Assembly (NCBI RefSeq): GCF_037949285.1
Contig: NZ_CP149929.1
Coordinates: 1 to 64,000 of the forward strand
Reading direction: 5' to 3'
DNA from: Thioclava sp. GXIMD4216
GTDB lineage: Bacteria > Pseudomonadota > Alphaproteobacteria > Rhodobacterales > Rhodobacteraceae
DNA: 64,000 bases
The notes under the pieces were generated by a model, which had not been told where the DNA came from, did not search any database, and saw nothing but the letters and a program-made list of their open reading frames with translations. Numbering within the stretch: position 1 is the stretch's first letter; every line of letters begins with the position of its first letter. Below are positions 43,354 to 50,425 of this stretch, piece by piece. A program made the position numbers and the translations under genes.

Positions 43354-44382
43354 ATGGAACAGATGCAGACCGTGACGGTCGAGGCGCTGGAGCGCCGCGT
43401 GGAGACGATCCTGCTTGCGCATGGCATGAGCGCGCCCAACGCGCAGGCCGTGGCCCATGTGATTGTGGCGGGCGAGCGCGATCACTGCAAATCGCATGGT
43501 CTTTACCGGCTGGAGGGCTGCCTGAAGGTGCTTGCGGCGGGCAAGGCCTCGGGGGTGTCGGTGCCGGTGGTGCAGGACGCGGGCGGGGCCATTGTCGAGG
43601 TGGATGCGGGCGGCGGTTTCGCACCGGCCTCGTTCAATGCGGGCAAGGCGGCGCTGGTGGCACGGGCGCGCGACTACGGTCTGGCGGCGCTGGTGATCCG
43701 CGACTGCCTGCATTTCTCGGCATTATGGCATGATGTCGAGGCGCTGGCCGAAGAGGGGCTGGCGGGGCTGTCGATGTGCCCGAGCTATGCGTTCGTGGCC
43801 CCGTCGGGCGGGAAAGTGCCGCTGTTCGGGACCAATCCCTTTGCCTTCGGGTTCCCGCGCAAGGGCGCGCATCCCTATGTGGTGGATTTCGCCACCTCGG
43901 TGGCCGCGCGCGGCGAGATCGAGCTGCACCGCCGCGCGGGCACGCCGATCCCCGAGGGCTGGGCCATCGACACCGAGGGCCGCCCGACGACCGACCCCGA
44001 CGCGGCGCTGGCGGGCGCGATGCTGCCCTTTGGCGGGCATAAGGGCTCGGCCATTGCCACGATGATCGAATTGCTGGCAGGCGCGATGCTGGGCGAATTC
44101 ATGAGCCGCGAGGCGCTGGACTTCATGGGCACGGGCGATCTTCTGCCGCGCCACGGGGCGCTGATCCTTGCCTTTGATCCGGCGCGTTTTGCCGCCCGTT
44201 CGGGGCGCGACCCGATTGCCGAGGCGGAGCGGCTGCTGGGCGCGATCGAGGATCAGGGCGCGCGCCTGCCCTCGCAGCGCCGCTTCAAGGCCCGCGCACA
44301 GGCGCTGGCAGAGGGCATCGCGCTGACCGGGGCGGAGCTGGCACTGCTGGAGCGCCTGTCCCGGCCCGACGCCCTGCGCTGA
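43354..44382 (+). CDS. Ldh2/DpkA-family reductase (probable pyrroline-2-carboxylate reductase)
   Basis: A 342-residue NAD(P)-dependent enzyme of the malate/L-lactate dehydrogenase 2 family. Family marks are GERDHCKSHGLYRLEG near residue 45, CLHFSALWHDVE, FGTNPFAFGFP and PFGGHKGSAIATMIELL. Some members reduce delta-1-pyrroline-2-carboxylate or piperideine-2-carboxylate and occur in hydroxyproline clusters. The start 43354 follows AAGGAG. It lies 107 bases after the XRE-cupin gene on the same strand, so it may be co-regulated. Confidence 0.8.
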   Translation: MEQMQTVTVEALERRVETILLAHGMSAPNAQAVAHVIVAGERDHCKSHGLYRLEGCLKVLAAGKASGVSVPVVQDAGGAIVEVDAGGGFAPASFNAGKAALVARARDYGLAALVIRDCLHFSALWHDVEALAEEGLAGLSMCPSYAFVAPSGGKVPLFGTNPFAFGFPRKGAHPYVVDFATSVAARGEIELHRRAGTPIPEGWAIDTEGRPTTDPDAALAGAMLPFGGHKGSAIATMIELLAGAMLGEFMSREALDFMGTGDLLPRHGALILAFDPARFAARSGRDPIAEAERLLGAIEDQGARLPSQRRFKARAQALAEGIALTGAELALLERLSRPDALR

Positions 44383-44652
44383 GTGGCGCGTTTCCGCGCG
44401 GGAAGGGGGCCCCTGCGCCGCCCTTCCCCTGCGGTGCGGCTGCAAGAGGCGTATCGGGGGCCCTTCTCAAAGCCCCGTCCCACTGATCCCGTCCCGCTGG
44501 CCCCTCCGGAGCGCCCTGAAAAAGGCGCTTGCAAGCGGCGCGTATTTCAGCCAGCAGTTGATCCTGTCGCCTGAAAATGCGGCCGCTTCGGGGCCGGCTT
44601 TGCGGGACATGGACAGGCAAGAGACAGGCAAGGTTTTACAGGCAGTTCCCCG

Positions 44653-45690
44653 ATGTCGCCCGATGACGAAGATGATTTCTGGCAGCGGCTGTCCCTGCCG
44701 CAAGACGGCCCTGCCGATCCGGCGCAGCCATCGCCTGCGCTGTCTTTTGCCTGCCTGCCACTGGCCTGCCCGCCACTGGCAGACGGGGGGCCGCTGCCCT
44801 CCGGTGATCTGCCGCCTGCGGTCGGGGCGGCGCTGGCCCCGCTGCTGGCCCAAGGCCACCATCTCTATGCGGTGCTTGACGGGGCCGCCACGCCCAATCT
44901 GCGGATGAGGGTCGAGGCCACGGGGCTGGACTGCCGCTCGCTCCTGCAGGGCCGCAAGGAAAACGAGTTGGCCGAGGTGGCGCCGATGCTGGTGCGCCTT
45001 GCCCCGCCCGACCGCCTGACCCGCGCGCTTTTCGCCCGCACGGGCGTGCCTGGCCCGCTTTGGGGGCGCAACGCGGCCAGCCTGTTCGTCTCGCCGCTGG
45101 ACATCGACGACCTGCGCGCGCATCTGCGCAAACTGACGATGCTGCAGACCGAGACCGGCGGGTGGCAGTATTTCCGCTTCTATGTGCCCTCGGTGCTGCA
45201 TGGTCTGCGCCCGCTGCTGCACAGCGACCCCGCCTTTGGCCGCGCCTTCGCGGGCGAGGCGCTGCGGGCGGTGCTCTATCAGCCGCCGCTGCGCGATCAC
45301 CTGCTTATGCTGGGCTTTGCCCCGCAGCCGCGCGGGCCCGCGCTGCTCTGCACCGCCCCCCTGCGTCAGGCCGCCGCCCGCTGGGTGCCGCTTGTGCAGA
45401 TCGACGGGCTGGGCCGCGAGATCAGCGCCTTCCTGCACAAGGAGGATATGGCGCTGCACCTGCAATTCGAGCGGCTGGACAGGGTCCGGCGCTTCGGTCT
45501 GGTGAAAGACCTCTGGCGGCTGGGCATCCGTGATTTGCGTCAGGCCGCGGCCATCGTGTCGATCATCCTGATGACCGGTCTTGATCTTCTGCGCGAACCG
45601 GCCTTTTTCTATGCCACACGCAATCCCTTCCTGTCGGGGCGTGCCAAGGCGCGGCAGCTGATCAGCGCCTATCAGATGATGTCCAGCTGA
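44653..45690 (+). CDS. DUF4123 protein, type VI secretion effector adaptor
   Basis: A 345-residue protein whose central part has the DUF4123 pattern: LYAVLDGAATPNLRM, then SLLQGRKENELAEVAPMLVRL, LFVSPLDIDDLRAHLRKL and ETGGWQYFRFYVPSVLHGL. DUF4123 proteins are chaperones that load effectors onto VgrG or PAAR spike proteins. The N-terminus is proline-rich, and the C-terminal 100 residues carry a hydrophobic helix (AAIVSIILMTGLDLL). No vgrG, PAAR or structural type VI gene occurs in the window, so it must work with an apparatus encoded elsewhere. Thirteen bases separate it from the candidate effector. Confidence 0.8.
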   Translation: MSPDDEDDFWQRLSLPQDGPADPAQPSPALSFACLPLACPPLADGGPLPSGDLPPAVGAALAPLLAQGHHLYAVLDGAATPNLRMRVEATGLDCRSLLQGRKENELAEVAPMLVRLAPPDRLTRALFARTGVPGPLWGRNAASLFVSPLDIDDLRAHLRKLTMLQTETGGWQYFRFYVPSVLHGLRPLLHSDPAFGRAFAGEALRAVLYQPPLRDHLLMLGFAPQPRGPALLCTAPLRQAAARWVPLVQIDGLGREISAFLHKEDMALHLQFERLDRVRRFGLVKDLWRLGIRDLRQAAAIVSIILMTGLDLLREPAFFYATRNPFLSGRAKARQLISAYQMMSS

Positions 45691-45703
45691 GGAGACACCC
45701 AAA

Positions 45704-46168
45704 ATGGGGGCAGCAGCCTTACCTTTGACAGTCGCGGGCCCGCCGGGCTGGGCGGTGCTGGCGGTGGTGACCGTGGCCTGGTTTGCCGCGACCCGCGACC
45801 GCTCGGACAGCGTGCCCGCCACCGGCACCGACACCCAGACCAAGAAATGCGACCGCCCCTGGACCGCGCATGTCCATGCGCAGGGCGAGGATTGCGGCGG
45901 CTCCTCGGCCTCGACCATCGGCGCTCCCACTTTGGTGAAGACCGCCGCGCCGGTCACCCGTGCCGAAGGGATCGCGCTGTCGGGGGCGACATGGGCGATG
46001 CTGAACAAGAACCAGCAGAAAATCCGCGTCAAGGCCAAAGAGCAGCTTGAACGCTATCTCCAGAACCGCCCGCCCTTGGGCCAGAGGTCCTTTCCGGCCT
46101 CCGACCGCAAGGGGGGCAAGCGACTGGATCTCGACAATTACGGCTGTTCGCCGAATTTCATAGGGTAA
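45704..46168 (+). CDS. Candidate type VI cargo effector, small membrane-anchored
   Basis: A 154-residue protein directly after the DUF4123 adaptor, with GGAG before its ATG. Residues 14-29 form one hydrophobic helix (GWAVLAVVTVAWFAAT). The rest is soluble: Cys49 and Cys64 flank WTAHVHAQGED, and a conserved-looking end combines NRPPLGQRSF with GGKRLDLDNYG and a third Cys148. The adaptor-effector-immunity order is the reason for the call; I do not recognise the toxin family and cannot name an activity. No PAAR domain is present, so the anchor helix may instead be the trafficking region. Confidence 0.5.
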   Translation: MGAAALPLTVAGPPGWAVLAVVTVAWFAATRDRSDSVPATGTDTQTKKCDRPWTAHVHAQGEDCGGSSASTIGAPTLVKTAAPVTRAEGIALSGATWAMLNKNQQKIRVKAKEQLERYLQNRPPLGQRSFPASDRKGGKRLDLDNYGCSPNFIG

Positions 46169-46171
46169 CGC

Positions 46172-46687
46172 ATGGACCGTCACGCCATCGAAGCTTTGGC
46201 AAGCTTTCCGTTTTCCGGCTTCCGCACCAATACGGCAGAGTTCCTTCTGCTGGAGCTGTACTGGCCTGCGGTCCTGCAGGCGGCGCTTGGCGCCGACCTC
46301 AGCGCGCAGGTGGTGCCTCTGGCCGAGGCCGATCAGGATGTCGGGCATTTTGGCACGCCGACCCTGCTGAACGTCTGGCTGCCGCAGAAGGGCCGTGGCC
46401 TCAAGCTGCTTTACAACGACCCGCCGGAAGAGGATGTCGCGCCGGAAAGCCCGCTGTTCGCGGCGGTCTCGATCCGCCAGCAACCGCCCGGCTGGGATCT
46501 GCCAACGGGCGGTCAGCCCGCCCCCGCGACCGACCGGATGGAGGAGCTGGTGCTGATTGCCGCGACCGACCCGCAGGTGGCCGATGCCGTGGCCGAGGCG
46601 GCACGGCGGTTCCTGATCGATGAGCTGCCGATGGCGGAGATGGAGGCCTATTGCACGGCGCTCGAAGCGGAATGGGCCGCCCGCTAG
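46172..46687 (+). CDS. Candidate immunity protein of the effector, unrecognised family
   Basis: A 171-residue acidic soluble protein starting 3 bases after the candidate effector. No signal peptide or membrane helix. It has an aromatic N-terminal part (FPFSGFRTNTAEFLLLELYW) and an acidic helical C-terminus (LIDELPMAEMEAYCTALEAEW). The position right after an effector and the acidity are what one expects of an immunity protein; there is no family evidence. Confidence 0.45.
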   Translation: MDRHAIEALASFPFSGFRTNTAEFLLLELYWPAVLQAALGADLSAQVVPLAEADQDVGHFGTPTLLNVWLPQKGRGLKLLYNDPPEEDVAPESPLFAAVSIRQQPPGWDLPTGGQPAPATDRMEELVLIAATDPQVADAVAEAARRFLIDELPMAEMEAYCTALEAEWAAR

Positions 46688-47244
46688 TGGCGCGGCCCCC
46701 CGAAAGCTGGCCCGAAAGCTGGCCCGAGGACTGGTCTGAGGACTGGCCTGAGGGTCGGCCCGAAAGCTGGCCTGCCTATTGGTCGCGCGCTGACACCTTT
46801 CTGGCCAGCGCGCCGATCGCCCCCGAGCTGCGCGACTGGCTTGCCCCCGGCGTGGTAGACGGGGGCCAGAGCCTTGTCTGGTGGGCTGCGGCGCCCAGGA
46901 CTGCGGCACCAAGGATTGCGGCACCAAGGACTGGGGAGCCGGTTGCAGACCCCGAAGCGGGATTCGCGCTGATCTACCATCCCGCCGCGCTCCAGTTCGG
47001 CTTTTTCCTCTCGGGCCGCCTGCGGGGGCAGGGTTGGGGGGCGCGCGCCCTGCAGCGCGCGCTCGGCCAGCTTCCCGAGGACGGGGCGCCCTTGGCACTG
47101 GCACAGGTCGCGCGCAGCAATCACGCGGCCTGTAGGACGCTGACCGCCTGCGGCCTGCGTCTGCTTGCGGAGCAGAAGGCGCGGGTGGTGTTCTGCCTCG
47201 ACCGGCCCATGCGCCAGAGCCGGAGGGCCTGCGCGGGGATGTGA
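46672..47244 (+). CDS. GNAT-like protein with expanded PESW repeats
   Basis: A 190-residue protein overlapping the previous gene by 16 bases. The last 80 residues resemble a GNAT acetyltransferase: FFLSGRLRGQGWGARALQRAL has the acetyl-CoA loop (R-x-x-G-x-G) and VARSNHAACRTLTACGLRLL the closing strand-helix. The first 110 residues are repetitive: seven 12-base units (46699-46782, PESW-like) and three 15-base units (46888-46932). An alternative start at 46651 exists. It may be an additional protective or modifying member of the effector module, or an unrelated gene. Confidence 0.5.
   Translation: MGRPLVARPPESWPESWPEDWSEDWPEGRPESWPAYWSRADTFLASAPIAPELRDWLAPGVVDGGQSLVWWAAAPRTAAPRIAAPRTGEPVADPEAGFALIYHPAALQFGFFLSGRLRGQGWGARALQRALGQLPEDGAPLALAQVARSNHAACRTLTACGLRLLAEQKARVVFCLDRPMRQSRRACAGM
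46699..46782. repeat. Seven 12-base in-frame repeats (PESW-type)
   Basis: Seven consecutive units based on CCCGAAAGCTGG encode PESW, PESW, PEDW, SEDW, PEGR, PESW and PAYW. A second array of three 15-base units lies at 46888-46932 in the same gene. Confidence 0.9.
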
Positions 47245-47383
47245 GGACTGGCCGCCCCTCGGAGCCACCAAAGGGGCAGCCGGTCTGCGCCCCTCACAAG
47301 GGGGGCGCATCGCCACGGCACAAGCCACCGCACGGCACTCACGGCATGGGCCCGCCCGTGGCGGCCCGTGGCGGCCGGTGGCC

Positions 47384-48694
47384 CTAGAGGCTGAGGAAGG
47401 TCACATTGGCGGCGGCGTTCTGCGCCACCCGTGACACCTGCGACAGCGTGCCATCCTCGGCCACGGCCAGCGTCAGGATCTCGTCGCTATAGAGGCAGGG
47501 CACGATGAGGAAACGCCCGTCGGGGCTGAGCGCACAGCCGCGCGGCCAATGGGCCTCGAGTTCGAGCGTTTGCAGGGGCGACAGCATCCCTGTCTCGGGA
47601 TCGATGCCGAAGACCGAGACGCCATCGAAACCGTGTTCGTAATGGCGCTTGCCCCCCTGCATGTAATCGCGCGAGCCGCGCGCGACGCTATAGAGGAAGC
47701 GCCCGTTGGGATGCAGCCGCATATCCTGCTGTTCGAAATGCCCGCCAAGGGGGATCTTGTCCAGCAGGGCCTCGGGCACCACGGGGGCCTGCCCGACCCG
47801 CTCGAGCCGCCCCGTGCTGTCATAGCGCAGCACCGCGATTTCATTGGCGCGTTCGAAATTCACATAGACCAGCCCGTGATCGGGGTTGAACCGCGCATAG
47901 CGCGGCATCGCGCCGGCCTCGAAGCGGAACGGGGCGGCGGCCTGCACCAGACGGCCCTTTTGCGCATCGATGCGCATCGAGTAGATGACATCGCGCCCCT
48001 TGTCGCAGCTGATGAAGAAATCCGCATCGGGGGCAAAGACCACGCAATGCGGGTGCGAGACGCGCTGGTTTTCGGCGGGGTCCTGCGGCTTGGTATGGAA
48101 CACATCGACCGGCGCCGCCACTGTGCCATCGGCATTCAGCGGAAACAGGTTGATCGAGCTTTCCGGCATATCGATCGCAATATCATAGACATGGGGCACC
48201 CGTTCCACGATCTTGGTCAGCGGGTCGCCGCTGCCATGAATGGAGACCACCATGAATTTGCCGCTGGGATCGACCGCCATCATCGACGGGTTGGCCCCGA
48301 AGGCGCGCTGGACCGGCAGCGCGGTCAGATCGCCCGTGGCCGGATCGATCCGGAAGGGCGCGATGGTGCCGCCCCCGCCCACGCGGAAATCCGGCTGGTG
48401 GTCGTCCTCGTCGGCAAGGTAGAGGGTGCGCGTCCGGGCATCTATGGTGACGCTGCCGACGCTATAGCTGTCGGTGACATGGCGGAGCTCCGTCAGCGTG
48501 CCGGTCTCGGGATCGAAGGCATACTGCACGAAGCTGCGCTTGCCGCCTTTCCAGTTCCACGATCCGGCATAAAGCGAGATCGGGGGGTGGGCGGTGCTGG
48601 CACGGGCGGGCGTGGCCAGCGGTCCCAGCAGGGTCGTCGCGGCAAGGGCCGCGCCCGCGCGCAGGATCTGGCGACGGTCGATATCGGATGTCAT
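47384..48694 (-). CDS. Exported seven-bladed beta-propeller (lactonase-like) protein
   Basis: A 436-residue protein of the 6-phosphogluconolactonase/YbhE beta-propeller family. The N-terminus has a Tat-like signal (DRRQILRAGAALAATTLLG, cleavage near ARAS). Repeating blade motifs are PETGTLTELRHV, FRIDPATGDL, MMAVDPSGKFMVV, VSHPHCVVFAPDADFF, RYARFNPDHGLVYV, DMRLHPNGRFLYS and CALSPDGRFLIV. The start 48694 has GGGAGGAA upstream. Periplasmic lactone hydrolysis is possible; catalytic residues in this family are not firmly diagnostic. It stands alone. The next 316 bases (48695-49010) show no gene. Confidence 0.8.
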   Translation of the reverse strand: MTSDIDRRQILRAGAALAATTLLGPLATPARASTAHPPISLYAGSWNWKGGKRSFVQYAFDPETGTLTELRHVTDSYSVGSVTIDARTRTLYLADEDDHQPDFRVGGGGTIAPFRIDPATGDLTALPVQRAFGANPSMMAVDPSGKFMVVSIHGSGDPLTKIVERVPHVYDIAIDMPESSINLFPLNADGTVAAPVDVFHTKPQDPAENQRVSHPHCVVFAPDADFFISCDKGRDVIYSMRIDAQKGRLVQAAAPFRFEAGAMPRYARFNPDHGLVYVNFERANEIAVLRYDSTGRLERVGQAPVVPEALLDKIPLGGHFEQQDMRLHPNGRFLYSVARGSRDYMQGGKRHYEHGFDGVSVFGIDPETGMLSPLQTLELEAHWPRGCALSPDGRFLIVPCLYSDEILTLAVAEDGTLSQVSRVAQNAAANVTFLSL

Positions 48695-49010
48695 GGTGTT
48701 CCTCCCCAGTATGACAGTAACGGGTGCGGGCCGCTCCCTCCCCGGAGCATCGGGCCACCCCCGCGCAGATGGCGCCGCATCGCGCCGCTTCGGGCAAGGC
48801 AAATGCCGCGCGCCTGTCATATGGTGGACAGATCACCGCCTGACGGGGCTGTGCGGGGACGGTGTGGGGGGGGGCAGGCGCGGGGCAGGGCCGCAACGAG
48901 CCCCGCCGCCAGAGGGTCCTGCCGTGCGATTGCCACCGAGGTCAGCCCGAGCCCCGCCAGAGGGTCCAGAAGGTGGGCCACAAGACGGGGCGGTTGTGGG
49001 CCTTGGCCGG

Positions 49011-49440
49011 TCAGGGGGAAGCTCCTGCGGCGCAGCCCCTCCCGCGCGGTGAACCGCTACACCTGCCGCTCCGACGCGCGCAGCAGCGCATTGACCCGCG
49101 ATCGGGGTCGCGCAGGGCACAGACCCCGCGCGAGATGCCAGAGGCGATGATCGCGTCGGTGCAGGGCGGCGTCACGCCCCAGTGGCAGCAGGGTTCCAAG
49201 GTGACATAGAGCGTCGCCCCCCTGGCACGCGGTCCGGCCAGCACAACGGCCTGACGTTCGGCATGGGGACGGCCACCGGCATGGGGACGGCCCCGGCGAC
49301 GGCTCGCCCCCCGCGCACGGTCACGCAGCCCACCGGCGGGTTGGGTCAGACCCGCCCGCGCCGACGCGCGCCCAGATCCAGCGCGCGCCGCATCCACAGG
49401 CGATCCGTGCTGGCGCCGTCACAACCGTGTGGGGGTCGGG
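49011..49440 (-). pseudogene. ribD: Broken RibD-like (zinc-dependent) deaminase
   Basis: Just after the hisI paralogue the minus strand keeps the scattered parts of a RibD-type deaminase domain in different frames: WMRRALDLGARRRG, then PNPPVGCV after an in-frame TGA, then HAERQAVVLAG, GATLYVTLEPCCHWGVTPPCTDAIIASG and the DPDRG strand. HAE and PCC...PPC are the zinc ligands of this fold. At least one nonsense codon and one frameshift (near the doubled GGCCGTCCCCATGCCG) separate the parts, and the reductase half is missing. It was probably the last gene of the zinc-island operon. Confidence 0.7.
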
Positions 49441-49892
49441 GCATCGCCATAAACCTCCTGCGGCTCGAAGGTCTTGCGGGATTCGGTAAAGACCAGCGGC
49501 GCACCGGCCTCGGCCCGCAGCGGCACCGCGCGATAGAAGCACGAGCGGTAGCCCACATGGCACGACGCCCCCGACCCCGCGACCCTGACCCGCAGCCAGA
49601 GCGCATCCTGATCGTCGTCGATCCGCGCCTCGACCACCTGCTGCACAAGGCCGGAGCTGGCGCCTTTGTGCCACAGACAGCCCCGCGCGCGGCTGAAATA
49701 ATGGGCCTCGCCCGTGCAGAGCGTGCGGCGCAGCGCATCGGCATCCATCCAGCCCAGCATCAGCAGCTCGCCGCTTTGCGCATCGGTCGTGATACAGGGC
49801 AGAAGCCCGTCGCGGTCGAATTTCGGGGCCAGTTGCGTGCCCTCCTCGACCTGCGCCACGGAGCGGCGTGTGTGGAAATCCGGTTGTGTCAT
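49419..49892 (-). CDS. hisI: Phosphoribosyl-AMP cyclohydrolase paralogue with altered zinc site
   Basis: A 157-residue HisI-type enzyme. The [10 protein letters not shown] segment, [10 protein letters not shown] and metal loop are clear. Canonical HisI has a DCDxD loop plus two later Cys (TCH, SCF) that hold zinc. Here the loop is IDDDQDAL (Asp92-Asp93-Asp94): the first cysteine is replaced by Asp93, while Cys111 and Cys118 are kept. This suggests a form with lower zinc need or a different metal. It lies in the zinc-responsive operon behind thrS and the NTF2-like gene. The histidine-pathway reaction (ring opening of phosphoribosyl-AMP) is probably retained, with the normal hisI elsewhere in the genome. 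Confidence 0.85.
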   Translation of the reverse strand: MTQPDFHTRRSVAQVEEGTQLAPKFDRDGLLPCITTDAQSGELLMLGWMDADALRRTLCTGEAHYFSRARGCLWHKGASSGLVQQVVEARIDDDQDALWLRVRVAGSGASCHVGYRSCFYRAVPLRAEAGAPLVFTESRKTFEPQEVYGDAPTPTRL

Positions 49893-49951
49893 GGGAAAGG
49901 CCTCGGGGGTTGGTTTGGGCAGGAAACAGGGGATCAAAGGCAGGGCGATCG

Positions 49952-50425
49952 TCAGGGCTGATAGGGCAGCGAGGAGTGGTGCAGCACGATCCGCAAGGCC
50001 CCCATGCGATCGCGCCGGTAGCCGAAGCTCTTGTCGACCGTGGTCACCGAGCCGTCCCTGTTGGTCAGCTTGATCCAGCCCATCCACATCGCCACATCGC
50101 CTTGGATAAAGCTGGCAGACGTGATGCTTTCGGTCGAGACCCAGCCCATGATCGCGAAGCCGTTATCATTGGGGTATTCCTGCGAGTGCCCGCAGAAATA
50201 GGCCAGAGCGCCCGCTTTGGTGGGGCGGAAAGTCTGGTCGCCGCCGGCCATTGTGGGCTTGAACAGCACCGGCCCCAGATCATAGCCGTAATAGGCATCG
50301 ATATTGGCCGAGGCCACCTTGCGCGCGGCCTCGATGCCGCCCTCCGCATAGGCCCTTGAAATGGCGACCTTGCCATCGCCCCATGTTTTCAGGGCCTTGC
50401 GGATGTCATCTTGGGTGATCGTCAT
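49952..50425 (-). CDS. NTF2/SnoaL-like protein of the zinc operon
   Basis: A 157-residue protein with the cone-shaped NTF2/SnoaL pattern: a helical N-terminus ([24 protein letters not shown]), a central [14 protein letters not shown] segment and strands [26 protein letters not shown] ending in [18 protein letters not shown]. No signal peptide is seen. It is ATGA-coupled to thrS and 59 bases before hisI, so it belongs to the Zur-controlled unit. Its function is unknown; a small-molecule-binding or structural role is typical of this fold. Confidence 0.7.
   Translation of the reverse strand: MTITQDDIRKALKTWGDGKVAISRAYAEGGIEAARKVASANIDAYYGYDLGPVLFKPTMAGGDQTFRPTKAGALAYFCGHSQEYPNDNGFAIMGWVSTESITSASFIQGDVAMWMGWIKLTNRDGSVTTVDKSFGYRRDRMGALRIVLHHSSLPYQP

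Noticed and set aside
45704..46168. PAAR spike domain in the candidate effector
   Set aside because: The N-terminus is a single hydrophobic helix and lacks the PAAR repeat pattern.
46888..46932. CRISPR-like array at the short repeats near 46.7-46.9 kb
   Set aside because: Units are 12 and 15 bases, directly adjacent without spacers and in frame with a gene; no cas genes.
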